DNA of 64,000 nt from Polytrichum commune (taxonomy: Eukaryota; Streptophyta; Polytrichopsida; Polytrichales; Polytrichaceae), in contig OX485806.1 in NCBI GenBank assembly GCA_950295325.1, positions 53,315,169 to 53,379,168 on the forward strand, in the 5' to 3' direction. Made by a program: the position numbers and the translations under genes. Each line of letters opens with the position of its first letter. The first letter of the stretch is position 1. The notes beneath the pieces are model-generated. The model had not been told where the DNA came from. It did not search any database and saw nothing but the letters and a program-made list of their open reading frames with translations. This document shows positions 30,872 to 42,050 of the stretch, in pieces.

Positions 30872-32221
30872 GAGAGCTCATGGAGGATCTCATGAAGACC
30901 AAGGTTCCCCCTCCAGTGTACTGCCGTATACAAGAAATTCTTACAAAGGTTTGTGTGTCGTTTTTTTATTTTTTCCATTGCATATTTTTCCATATAATTC
31001 GATTTTGATTTTACTTTACAGGTTGGAGCGAGCCGTACTTGATCTGCTCTTTGCAGATGTGCCCGAGAACCTGCGTGTGTTGAGGATCTCGGCCTCATCC
31101 TTGGATGTTCTTGTATAAAACAAACGATCTTCCACATACTTTGACTTTTTGTTTGCCTTCACAAACGCTAACCTCCATGACGATGGCGTCATTGTCTTTG
31201 CGCATTGCACTGATCATAATGTCTCTAGATCAATTCATAATTGGACGCACACTGAGGACTTCTACGTTGCCGAAGATTGGTTTTGCATGAATGACCTTGA
31301 TCTCGAGTCTCTTACAAATCCTTCTGAATTGGTAAATTCTGGTAAACCTCATCCAATTTTTTGAATTTTTTTGTCTTTTGCATGCATGTATTCCCAACTC
31401 TCCCTTGCACATTCTTCATCTCGCAAGTTCTTCATCAAGGTCCTCGTGCGTAATGAATCCATTTTGAATGTCCGTACCTCATATTTTGAGGATATAGGTT
31501 ACAATCTCAAGAGAGATGGTTGGCTCAACAACTTCACTGATGAGAAGATTCAAGCAATGAGGGAGGTTGGGTGCCTTGGATTCAAGGTGCTCGTGAAAAA
31601 CGCCATGAGTTTTTCTCCATCATTTTCTTCGCCCTCACGAACAAGGACGACATTATCATGGAATGACAACGTGGCGTCGGTTTGTTCTTTATCTCTTTGA
31701 ATTTCATCTCTGTGTTCTTTTTTCCTCTAGTTTTTAATTTTCTTATCGCATTTCCTTATTTATTTATTAATTTATTTTGATGTTTTAAAGGGTTTCGTCA
31801 TTATTTGCCATTCCATTCAACGCCATATTGTGTCACTTGAATCGGACATCAACATCGTCAAGTCTCTCCTCTTCCCCATGCGTGAGCACATTTCTCGGCA
31901 AATTGCCCCACAATGGGGTTCCGTTTTTGCTCCTCCTCCCCCCCGCGAAGCGGAATTTTGATTAGCTCTGTACGTAAGTTCGATGTTGGATTCTAATTTG
32001 TTTGTTTGCATTTCTATATTTTTGGATCATAGTTTTTTTGCATATGCTCATGTTTATTTTTTTCTGCTTGTATGTCCAGAGTTCCAAAGGAGAGCCTGAT
32101 CCATGTCCTCACTGCGGACGTGTTTGCAACCCTTTCAACAACGTTTGACCTCCCTTCGTATGCTGCTAAGCTTGCCAATCATTTTGCGGAGGCATCGTCC
32201 TCACCTCTTTCTCGCACTTGA
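30872..32221 (+). pseudogene. Methyltransferase-like gene remnant, copy 2 (multi-exon)
   Basis: Exon-like blocks separated by AT-rich introns: 30872-30948 (MKTKVPPPVYCRIQEILTK, donor GT at 30949), 31022 onward (acceptor TTTACAG; LERAVLDLLFADVPENLRVL), 31149-31332 (NLHDDGVIVFAHCTDHNVS, HTEDFYVAEDWFCMNDLDL), 31421-31680 (VRTSYFEDIGYNLKRDGWLN, DEKIQAMREVGCLGFKVL, then FALTNKDDIIME), 31793-31965 (QRHIVSLESDINIVKSLLF) and 32080-32221 (FDLPSYAAKLANHFAEA). The order strand-DDGVIVF first and the AdoMet-loop-like block last fits a beta-class N6/N4 methyltransferase. A DPPY motif was not found, so the class is tentative. Broken by a stop and phase changes. A family-A LTR sits on its left and element D on its right. 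Confidence 0.5.
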
Positions 32222-32235
32222 CGTTTCAACAAACT

Positions 32236-34180
32236 TGTCGAGGCCACCTTCAACCCTCAGCCTGAGACGGTGTAACCCACTGTTGAACCGGTTTACATGG
32301 AAGTCACTCCCACCAAAATTAGACCTTTCTAGGTTTCCATTTCTATGAAGGTGGTTGTATACTATTATTTCTATGAAGGTGGTTGTATGAAGGTGGTTTA
32401 TATAATATTATTTAGATTCGTGACATTTTGCTTCCGTGCTCTTTTGAACTCTCAAGGAGCATATGACCTAGGTTTGCAAGTTTATGTTCCCCTAAATCCT
32501 AATGTCAAGGTTAAGTGTATTTAAAGGAACTTCATTTTTGTATACAATATCTTTCATGGTTTGAATGCTTAAGACCATTTATATTCTTCCAAATATTCCA
32601 AGAATGTTATATTAAGAGAGAATGTAGCTTTGATAGGTCTCAAGCATACTTCTTCACTAATGCAAGTTCATTCACTTAGATAGTATTCAAGTATAAGAAT
32701 TTCCCTATTCATTCATCAAGAATTCTTTCATCAAAGAGTTTGTTCCAGTTCCTATTCAAATTCTCATTCCTCTAAATCTTTTTGCCCTCATTTAGAATTC
32801 CATTATCCTTAATCAAGTTTACAATCTTTTACTTTTGAGTGTTTACTAATCATATTTAACAATCCATCTAGACTGGTATGATGTAATAACTTCAATGTAA
32901 GATTTGACTACTTGATGGTTTTCGAATTCTCTTATTCTGAAAATCTTCTTAGTCTTCGGTCTTCAAAGTGTCTTCATTCTTGTGACCTCCGGTCTTGGAC
33001 ACACGGGCCTCCAATCTTGATTTCGTGGGCCTTCAGTCTCAGTCCTTCAAAAAGTCTTCAAGTCTTCTCGCCTTGCGGTTGAAGCCTTCCGGTCTTCGAT
33101 TTCTTCAAAAGGTCTTTGAATCTTCGAGTCTTCCCGCATTCGGTCTCGCCGTACCTCAGTCCCGCGGACCTTCAGTCTCGAAGCTCTCCGGACTTCGAGT
33201 CCTTCAAAAGTCCTCAAGTCTTCTCGCCTTGCGGTCCTTAGGTTTCGAGGCCTTCCAATCTTCAAGTTCTTCAAAAGGTTCTTCAAGTCTTCGATTTCGC
33301 TCCCGATAAACTCCAATGACGCTCACGTTGAATAGTCGTATTTGAGAATGAGGTGCTTTAGGGCCTCTTAGTGCCCCTTTATATAGGACCTAAGATCTAT
33401 TATTTCCCTAATTAGGCGGTTAGGCCCTATTCCCCTATTGCCACATGTAGGAATCGGCTATTTTTATCTATGTATTTACTTGTAGTCTAATTTTAGCACA
33501 TGCATATCTATTTTCAGTAATAAGTACATGCTCTAATTAAATGTACATGTGGCATGCATATAAGGTAATTCTACTCTTTCCTAGATGTGCCTAGGAAATT
33601 CGGTTACATCCATGGCCTTAGTTCATCCAAAATGTTCCCCATTCATTGATGGTGGTTGAGGTAGTTATATTCATCCAAGGGATTCTCATCCCTTGGCCAT
33701 GTCCTTTCATCTACTTCCATTAAAGACATCATCGTTAGTAACTAAGCTACACTACCTTAATGGGTGACTAGGTATTCACTGGTTACCACCTAATCTTAGT
33801 TCACTAATAACTATGTCCGTTCCCGCCGGCCTAAAATCCGTTCCCGGCTGCCTAACTACGTTCCCGGCCCACGTGGCACTTTCTCGTTGGATCTGCTCCC
33901 TTTCAAAAACTCAGTCCCCGCTCATCATCCTTCAGTTGCCCGGTCGGCTCCTCCCCAGTTACCCGGGTTGTCAGTCCCGGGTCTTAACCTGTCTCCTTGC
34001 TTTCGCCATTGCCAGATACCCGGTTCCCAGTCCCCTCTCCGGTCCCCGCTCTCGTCTCCTCCCCTCCGGCTGCTTGTCGTCTCTCCTCAACTCGCCCTCT
34101 CACCCTCGTCTTCGGCACTCTGTACCCGCAGCTGGCTGGCTGCCTCTTGTTGCTACCTTGTTGGGTGCACAGGGTGTACA
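32236..34180 (-). repeat. Element D 3' LTR (right boundary approximate)
   Basis: Its left end TGTCGAGGCCACC and the following AACCCTCAGCC, ACGGTGTAACCC and GGTTTACATGGAAGT match the solo LTR at 49215-51348 (read in reverse) and the LTR start at 63955. The right end near 34180 (GGGTGTACA) is chosen by analogy with the solo LTR's TGTAGAGG end. It entered just past the stop codon of methyltransferase-like copy 2. Confidence 0.65.
32940..33310. repeat. Degenerate GTCTTC/CTTCAAG repeat inside the D LTR
   Basis: Some 25 interrupted copies of a 10-16 bp TCTTC-based word (for example CGGTCTTC, CTTCAAGTCTTC, TTCAAAAGG). Frames across it are artefacts of the repeat. Confidence 0.7.
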
Positions 34181-34261
34181 TTTCGGAAAGAAGCATGTCC
34201 TCATGCTTGGTCGCTTCGGCGAGGGTGTTGGATCTGGAACCCGCATTCGAGGAATCGTTCC

Positions 34262-34882
34262 CTAGTTAATGATGCCGAAACGGCCTTTGGTAATGGTGAT
34301 TTGTTGTTCTTCCAAAGTTTGAGTTACGTATTCTTTGATTTGGGGAATGGTTAAGGGAGATGAACGATCTGGATAATACTCAAGGAGCCATTGATGCCGT
34401 CTTGTAGCCTCGAAACAAATTGTTGTGTCCTCCCCTCGCAGAGTCTCCACTGTTTTTTGGAAGATTGCTTTGTGTTGATGTTGAAGCTTGGTAATTTCGA
34501 GTTTCTGGCTATGGGTGTAAGGGCACAATGAGGGTAATGTATGTCTGATGGTATGTCCCCTGCCTTGAGTGGCTTGGTGTTGTCCCAACATGGCTATGTT
34601 TCGCAGTACGTATCTTCGGATAAAAAAAGGGGGAGATCCCGCGATCACTTCAATGCTGCCCAGTGGTAATTTGAGGTCACTCACAGCCCACATGAATGCT
34701 AAAGTATCCTTGGCTCTAGAGTTGGCTTGTTCCCATAATGCTTTGAATTGTGTTTGGGTTAATGTGATACCTGCTTCTAGTATGGGCAAGTTGTTGGTGA
34801 GCAAGTTGATTGCTCCATACGCATGGTAACACTGCATGATCGATCTGAGGGGTTCTGTATGTTTGAGTAGCTTTTGATACAC
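34262..34882 (-). CDS. Element D accessory ORF, 3' part
   Basis: A 206-codon open stretch next to the D 3' LTR, helix-rich and without recognised catalytic motifs (EPLRSIMQCYHAYGAINLL, FKALWEQANSRAKDTLAFM, HTLPSLCPYTHSQKLEITKL). It belongs to the same 3' accessory region as the pieces at 35226-35877 and 52055-52719, separated from the latter by B1. Function unknown. Confidence 0.5.
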   Translation of the reverse strand: MYQKLLKHTEPLRSIMQCYHAYGAINLLTNNLPILEAGITLTQTQFKALWEQANSRAKDTLAFMWAVSDLKLPLGSIEVIAGSPPFFIRRYVLRNIAMLGQHQATQGRGHTIRHTLPSLCPYTHSQKLEITKLQHQHKAIFQKTVETLRGEDTTICFEATRRHQWLLEYYPDRSSPLTIPQIKEYVTQTLEEQQITITKGRFGIIN

Positions 34883-35225
34883 CTCGGATTCTGGGTGAAT
34901 GCAAGATTGGGGTAGTCCCAGGTGACCTACTGGTGTCCCTTGTTGAAGTTGGTGTTGCAGGTCTTCCTTCTCTTGTTTGATGACTTGAAGTTCATGTTGT
35001 AGGTCACTAAGTAGTTGATCCGCAGCTCCTTCGGCTAGGGCCTGGCGTTCCGTTCGGTCGTTTGGTCGTTTTGGGTTGTGGCTGGATTATGGATCTGGGG
35101 TGGGAACCTGGTTTTCTGCCGCCATGGTGGTCTTTAACCTTCGGTTTTTTGTTCGTAACTGGGTAAATTCCGTCTTTTCTTGTTGCTGCTGGGTTTGGTG
35201 TTTTGCTGTTGCCTCTTCCTCGAGT

Positions 35226-35877
35226 TTATGAATTTGTGCTTGCAATGTCGTAACATCTGCGTCTTTGGCCTGAAGTTGCAGTTGGGTTGCTTCCTAATTG
35301 CGGAGTTTGGTCGATTCCGCTTGATCCCTGACAATCTGAATTTTTTTTTAACCCTTCCACCTCTTCTTCTTTTTCCGCTAGTTGAGTTTGAGTCTCAAAA
35401 GAATTTTCAATGTAGAGATCAATCAATTCCTCTTTGTTTGCCAGCTTTTCTTCCGGCCTTCCGATTTGAGAGACAAAAGAACTAGTCATGTCTATTTGTG
35501 GGGCCTCGGGTTGGCTCTTTCCTGGTTTCGATCCTTCTTGCAGAATCGCTTCCCTCTGTACTTTGTGAAACTGGTGACTTACATTCCGCATTAGCCTAGG
35601 TGGTGCCCTGCTCGTGAGGGTTGTAAGTAAATTCTCCAGCCGCCTATGGGTTTGAATAATCTGTTGTACGAGGTTGGGTACGTCTTTCGGGACCTGCCAG
35701 GGCTCCCTGGTCTCAAACACCGTTGAATAAGGTGTGTCTGTTGGTCCAGAAGGTAGGGTTGGGTTAGCTTGGCCTTCCTGTGGATTCGCGATCCGAGGTT
35801 CCACCACCCTAAAGGTGCTTTGAAGGTTTGGAAGCGGCCTCGGTGCCTCTGCGCACTTCCTCTTCTTGGGCTTATCG
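35226..35877 (-). CDS. Element D accessory ORF, middle part (Pro-rich and coiled coil)
   Basis: Begins at the B1 insertion point with a basic patch (DKPKKRKCAEAPR), followed by a Pro/Thr-rich hinge, a helical stretch (LVQQIIQTHRRLENLLTTL) and a Glu/Lys-rich coiled coil (EEKLANKEELIDLYIENSF, AEKEEEVEGLKK). The layout parallels the C-terminal half of the 532-codon accessory protein at 6684-8282. The basic patch could be a nuclear signal; this is inference. Confidence 0.5.
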
Positions 35878-36849
35878 TGTCGCACCCATTGCTAGGTCCC
35901 TTAACAATCTTGCCAATTTTCAATTCTAGCAAAGGTTACGAGCGCTAACCATTCACATTCCACCATGCTAATGGTTAGCTCCTCCTACCCCGGACCATAT
36001 AACTCATAGGAGGGAACCAACCCTCCTACTTTGCTTTCGGGACTCACCCCTTAATCGGTAGCCCATTCCTAGATGTGGACTTCCATCCATGGAAGTCCAA
36101 TCCCATGTTGATCATCGCGTTGCTGGAGCAGCACTACAACAACCCGAACCATACTAGGCAACTATGGCCTCACATTGGCCAATGCCCATGCAGGCCGTGC
36201 CGTTCGGCCTCGGGTGGGTGGGGCCACACCACCTCACCCATATAAGCCTCTAGGACTCTACACGGGGCCCCTACCCCACCGTCAACCAACCTCTTGTCTC
36301 TCTACCAAGAGTTGGGGCCAAGTGGACATTTTCCTTTAGCTGCTGGGCCTAGAACCCCCCCAACAGCTTCAGACCATCATAACTTCCTTGTACGATGTCT
36401 GATCATAACAACCAACCAATCCATCTTCATCTACGCTTCACGTAGATACCGATGGATTCCTCACTTGCCCCATTCGGGAAAGTCTTGATGAAGTTATTCG
36501 TGTTTGAACCTTGGCAGCCCCGGGAATCACTCCCAGGCACTGCTGTACCAGGGCGCTGTCCCGGGACAGCGCCCCACTCAAATGGCCATAACTCCTAGCT
36601 CCCACCTCCCGTTGAGGTGTTCTTGAGCGTTCTGGAATCAACACGCCATGAGCTACGCATAGCTCTTGGCCTTACCCTCATGCCTCCCAGTCTCCGTGAG
36701 TGGGAGGCGTTCCCAACGCCCGGGGCCCTTACCCACACTAGGATCACTTGGGTCCTCTCACCAACGGCGCCACAAGTCCCTGGTGTCACTCCGGGGTCCC
36801 CCTTGTCCCAATGGTGTTTCGGGCACTCCTCATGGAGAGGTGCGCGACA
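35878..36849 (-). repeat. B1 3' LTR
   Basis: 972 bp, TGTCGCACCC to GTGCGCGACA. It contains an inverted repeat with arms GGACTTCCAT/ATGGAAGTCC (36077-36098) and a perfect 24-bp palindrome centred on CCCGGG (36551-36574). The partner LTR is at 48939-52049. Confidence 0.93.
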
Positions 36850-36868
36850 CTCACCCCCACCAAACGGA
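36850..36868 (-). other. B1 polypurine tract
   Basis: On the minus strand TTTGGTGGGGGTGAG abuts the LTR start. The same sequence lies at 41222-41240 in B2. Confidence 0.75.
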
Positions 36869-37679
36869 GTAGATGCCCTCATCGACTATACTCGTAGTCG
36901 GCACACCAATTCTCAAGTTGCCATCCTCTATGATGCCGCATTGTGTTTACCTTAGGGCGCGACCCCCACAATGCATCTTCAAATTTGGCATGGTCCCAAA
37001 GGTGTCGTTCCTAGGTGGTCCGTTAGCGACCTTGGATCTCTCCTCCAAGGACCTAACTTACACTAGACCCACCTACTTTGGGACTCACTTGGGTTGCCCC
37101 TCCTTTGGGGCCTCCCCCCGTTAGGCTCCACTAGCCTAACATGACACATCTAGGCGAGACCTCAACGCTTCCACTAAGTTGTCTCGGTTGCAACTCCGAG
37201 ATGGCTTTCCATTGTTAAGCCACGCCTCGATCGCACGGGGGTGATGCCAAGTCCCGCCCGATTCGGTTCACACTTTGCTCTTTCGAGACATGGGTTCATG
37301 ACTCCCATGCGCCAATTCTCGTTAGCTCGCGGGTAGCACTTTTATGAGCACGCGCCATCACCTTGTCCCCGCCCGGACAAGCCCACAACTAAGAAGTTTC
37401 TTGGTTTTATCCAAGGCCCCTCCAAGCCATGGCCCCCAATTACTCGGCTTACCCAACCTAGTTTGGCATATCTATTCCCCCTCTTCCATTAACCAAGCAC
37501 AAGTACAAGACTAGGACCTCATCTCATATTTTTCTCTTTGCACCACTAAAGTTTGGACTTTATTCCCTCAAGCCAAAGAACAAGTTCATGTTGTGGAGTA
37601 ATTAACCTCGAAGCTAAGTGTGCTACTAGCGTCTCTCCCCCACTAAAGGAGATTGATGTCCTCATCAATGCCTACGCTT
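36869..37679. other. B1 3' non-coding stretch
   Basis: Between the chromodomain end and the purine tract. No gene; the matching stretch in B2 is 41241-42050. Confidence 0.5.
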
Positions 37680-39480
37680 CATTTCATTGGAGTGTCTAGC
37701 CTTAGTTTCTTCAAAATGCTTTACCAATTCCTTGGCGTTCATCATGTCTCTTGCCGCTACCCAAACGTCTTCTTTCTCATGGTATCCTCACCATTTCACC
37801 AACTACTCGTTTGTACATTTTCTTTCCTTTTCACTTGGGCTTCCTACACTTGAGGATGCCCTCCTACCTCATGTTCCAAATGACCTCCACAAGGTCGGGA
37901 CGTGGCCTAATCACTTGCTTGTGATCGGGCCACAAGGTGTTGTCCTTAAATGGCTTTAGGAATGAGACATGAAATGTCGGATGCACTTTGATATCGGGCG
38001 GTAATTCCAACTTATACATGTCCTTGAACATTTGTTCCACAACGGGAAGCGGAGTTCCAATTTTGGACATGAACTTTGGAGTGAGACCTTTCGGCTAAGT
38101 GAAGTTGTTTACATTCAACAACACCTTTTGGCCCACCTCATTCTCCACTTCGCGTCTTCCGGCATTGATTTGCACTCCGTAGCACCTTCGGGCTCTCCAC
38201 CAACAACTTGGTCATCTCCAAGACTTGTTTACCATCCTTGGCCAAGTCCTCACCATCTAGGTTGAACTCTAGTGTTCACTGTGCCCCCTCGAGAGCTAGG
38301 TTAATAGGTTGGAGCGCATCCACTCCATAAGCCACCACCAAAGACCACCCCTTGGTAGCCAAGTGCGTGGCTACATTGCAATTACACTCCGCTCGACCCA
38401 CATAGTCCGCCCAATCTCCTTGGTCCGCCCCCACCAAGTTCCTCAAGTATTGCTTCAAGACTCCATTCACACGCTCCGCTTTCCCATCCATTTGGGAATG
38501 CAAGGCCGTGCTAAACCTTAGTTTCATTCCGACCTCCTTAGAGAAATGCATTGAAAATGCATTTGTGAACTTTGGATCTTGATCCCACACAATCACTCTT
38601 GGCAACCCGTGGTGCCTCAACCATCCTTTGAAAAAAGGCTATGCGGTCTCCAACGCGGTGGCGGTTCCCACAATCGGCACCATGTGTGCCAACTTGGCAA
38701 ACCACTCTACCATCAACAAGATGGCATCATACCCATGTGACTCCGGCAAACTTGTGATCAAGTCCATGCACATACTATGTCATGGCCCCGGCGGGATAGG
38801 CAACGGTTCCAAGAAACCGCCTTGCTTTTGGTAAGAGGCTCGGTTTAGTTGGCACTTTATTCACGCCTTCACAAAGTGGGCTATATCCTCCTTTATGCAC
38901 CACCAACGGTACCTCTTTGACACCATTCTATGGCGGTTGTTTCTTTCTCCTTTATGGCCGGGAATAGGACTATCATATTCCTCCTTCAAAACCGATAGCC
39001 TCAACTTGCCTTGTGGCACATACATCCAACTTTGCTTGCACTTGAACAATCCGTCCACCAACTTAACCTCTTTGAGCACCTTGCTCTTGCGAAGCTCACC
39101 TAAAAGCTTTTGTGCTTTGGGGTAGTTAATTTACCCCTCCCGTATCTTGCATCACAAGTTTCCTTCGCCGGCACACATTAGCCACAAGGTTTGGATGGTT
39201 CTCATTGCTTGGAACTCTTCCGGTCTACTTCGCGCATCCGGCACCACATTTCCACGGTCCAGTTTGTGGATCAAATCCACCTTCATAAGCGCCAAACTAT
39301 CATGCCACCGCAATGACTTGGCGCTCACTTGCGCTTGAATGTCAAAATTCTTTTAGGACACGTTGTCCATGTAGACCTTTGCTTTGTTTGACCCCAAATA
39401 GTGTCGCCACATCTTCAAGCAATGTACTACGGCAAAGAAGTTCTTTGTCATGAGTTGGTTGTCTTCTTTGACAACCATCA
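37680..39480 (-). pseudogene. B1 integrase with chromodomain (fossil)
   Basis: Reading on the minus strand: zinc-domain remains (38861-39079, KLVDGLFKCKQSWMYVPQGK), catalytic core (38276-38840, VIVWDQDPKFTNAFSMHF, MDGKAERVNGVLKQYLRNLV), C-terminal LPPDIKVHPTFHVSFLKPF (37864-38070), and a chromodomain-like stretch around 37690-37870 ending VAARDMMNAKELVKHFEE. Chromodomains in this clade bind methylated histone H3 and direct insertion to heterochromatin. Decayed. Confidence 0.75.
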
Positions 39481-40250
39481 AGCTTCATGCTCCCATATGC
39501 AATGGCCATCCAATTACACATAATCCACCATTGGCAAAGTCACTCATCCCCGTATGCACCTCAAAAGGTTTGTCAAGCTCCGCGAACTTGAGCACGGGCG
39601 TCTAAGAACACTTGCTCTCAAGCTCCCCAAAGACTTGGTGGCAAGGCTCATCCCACTCTTGGGATAGCCATTTCTTCCACAAATCGGATAAGGTCGGATA
39701 ACCATCAAGCTTAACGCTCTCATATGCAATGGCCATCCATCTTACGTTAACCATCCGCCAATGGCAAAGTCACTCGCCCCCCCCCCCCGTATGCACCTCA
39801 AAAGGTTTGTCAAACTCTGCGAACTTGAACACGGGTGGCAAAGACAACTTTGTATTAAGCTCCCCAAAGACTTTTGGGGCAAGGCTCATCCCACTCTTGA
39901 GATAGCCATTTCTTTCACAAGTAGCACAAGGTTTGACAACTTTTAAGCTTAATGCTCCCATATGCAATGGGCATCCATCTTGGATCAACATCCGTCAATG
40001 GTAAAGTTACTCGCCCCCGTATGCACCTCAAAAGGTTTGTCAAATTTCACAAACTTGAGCACGGCGGCGAAGAGAACTTGGTCTTAAGCTCCTTAAAGAC
40101 TTGGTGGCAAGGCTCATCCCACTTTTGGGATAGCCATTTCTTGCATATGTTGGACAAGGTCGGACAACCATCGAGCTTCATGCTCTTATATGCAATGGCC
40201 ATTCATTTTGCCTCAACATCCGCCAATGCTAAAGTCACTCGCCCCCGTAT
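39480..40250 (-). repeat. Tandem repeats of the RT-RNase H junction in B1
   Basis: Copies of a 228-237 bp unit, landmark CGTATGCACCTCAAAA at 39551, 39788, 40018 and 40246, the last resuming at 47299 beyond B2. Each unit covers the end of RT and the first strand of RNase H (minus-strand words FGELNTKLSLPPVFKFAEFD, PFEVHTG). B2 entered exactly at one landmark (CGTAT). Confidence 0.85.
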
Positions 40251-41221
40251 TGTCGTAACCCTTGCTAGGTCCCTTAACAATCTTGCCAATTTTCGTTTCT
40301 AGCAAAGGTTACGAGCGCTAACCATTCGCATTCCGCCATGCTAATGGATAGCTCCTCTTACCCCGGACCAATAGTTCATAAGAGGGAACCAACCCTCCTA
40401 CTTTGCTTTCGGGACTCACCCCTTAATCGGTAACCCATTCCTAGATGTGGACTTCCATCCATGGAAGTCCAATCCTATGTTGATCATCGCGTTGCCGGAG
40501 CAACACTACAACAACCCGAAGCATACTAGGCAACTATGGCCTCACAATAGGCCAAAGCCCATGGAGGCCTTGCCGTTCGGCCTCGGGTGGGTGAGGCCAC
40601 ACCACCTCACCCATATAAGCCTCTAGGACTTTACACGGGGCCCCTACCCCACCGTCAACCAACCTCTTGTCTCTCTACCAAGAGTTGGGGCCAAGTGGAC
40701 ATTTTCCTTTAGCTGCTGGGCCTAGAACCCCCCAGCAGCTTCAGACCATCATAACTTCCTTGTATGATGTCTGATCATAACAACCAACCACTTCATCTTC
40801 ATCTACGCTTCACGTAGATGCCGATGGACTCCTCACTTGCCCCATTCGGGCAAGTATTGAGGAAGTAATGCCTGTTTGAACCTTGGCAGTCCCGGGAATC
40901 ACTCCCAGGCACTGCTGTACCAGGGCGCTGTCCCGGGACAGCGCCCCACTCAAATGGCCATAACTCCTAGCTCACACCTCGGATTGAGGTGTTCTTGAGC
41001 ATTCTAGAATCACCACGCCATGAGCTACGCATAGCTCATGGCCTTACCCTTGTGCCTCCTAGTCTTCGTGGGTGGGAGGCGTTCCCAACGCCCGGGACCC
41101 TCACCCACACTAGGATCACTTGGGCCCTCTCACCAACGGCGCCACAAGTCCCGGGTGTCACTCCGGGGTCCCCCTTGTGCCCATGGTGTTTCGGGCACTC
41201 CTCATGGAGAGGTGCGCGACA
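40251..41221 (-). repeat. B2 3' LTR
   Basis: 971 bp, TGTCGTAACC to GTGCGCGACA; it carries the same two palindromes as B1 (40449-40470 and 40923-40946). Confidence 0.95.
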
Positions 41222-41240
41222 CTCACCCCCACCAAACGGA
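41222..41240 (-). other. B2 polypurine tract
   Basis: GGTGGGGGTGAG on the minus strand, touching the 3' LTR. Confidence 0.8.
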
Positions 41241-42050
41241 GTAGATGCCCTCATCGACTATACTCGTAGTCGGCACACCAATTCTCAAGTTGCCATCCTC
41301 TATGGTGCGGCATTGTGTTTACCTTAGGGCGCGACCCCCACAATGCATCTTCAAATTTGGCATAGTCCCAAAGGTGTCGTTCCTAGGTGGTCCGTTAGCG
41401 ACCTTGGATCTCTCCTCCAAGGACCCAACCTACACTAGACCCACCTACTTTGGGACTCACTTGGGTTGCCCCTCCTTTGGGGCCTCCCCCGTTAGGCTCC
41501 ACTAGCCTAACGTGACACATCTAGGCGAGACCTCAACGCTTCCACTAAGTTGTCTCGGTTGCAACTCCGAGATGGCTTTCCATTGTTAAGCCACGCCTCG
41601 ATCGCACGGGGGTGATGCCAAGTCCCGCCCGACTCGGTTCCCACTTTGCTCTTTCGAGACATGGGTTCATGACTCCCATGCGCCAATTCTCGTTAGCTCG
41701 CGGGTAGCACTTTTATGAGCACGCGCCATCACCTTGTCCCCGCCCGGACAAGCCCACAATTAAGAAGTTTCTTGGTTTTATCCAAGGCCCCTCCAAGCCA
41801 TGGCCCCTAATTACTTGGCTTACCCAACCTAGTTTGGCATGTCTATTCCCCCTCTTCCATTAACCAAGCACAACTACAAGACTAGGACCTCATCTCATAC
41901 TTTTCTCTTTGCACCACTAAAGTTTGGATTTTATTCCCTCAAGCCAAAGAACAAGTTCATGTCGTGGAGCAATTAACCTCGAAGCTAAGTGTGCTACTAG
42001 CGTCTCTCCCCCACTAAAGGAGATTGATGTCCTCATCAATGCCTACGCTT
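41241..42050. other. B2 3' non-coding stretch
   Basis: No gene seen. Closely matches 36869-37679 in B1. Confidence 0.5.

Noticed and set aside
30846-31118. 90-codon frame as a gene
   Set aside because: It starts inside a family-A LTR and reads through an intron with a clear donor and acceptor.
32995-33309. 104-codon frame and its antisense partner as coding
   Set aside because: Product of the degenerate TCTTC repeat; both strands are open for that reason.
33813-34354. Frames of 150 and 155 codons as genes
   Set aside because: They lie in the C/T-rich part of the D LTR and run across the LTR/internal boundary; low-complexity Ser/Pro/Leu composition.
36617-36955. 112-codon plus frame recurring at 40989 and 47066 as a gene family
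   Set aside because: It lies in the LTRs of B1 and B2 and is on the strand opposite to the elements; recurrence is due to LTR duplication.
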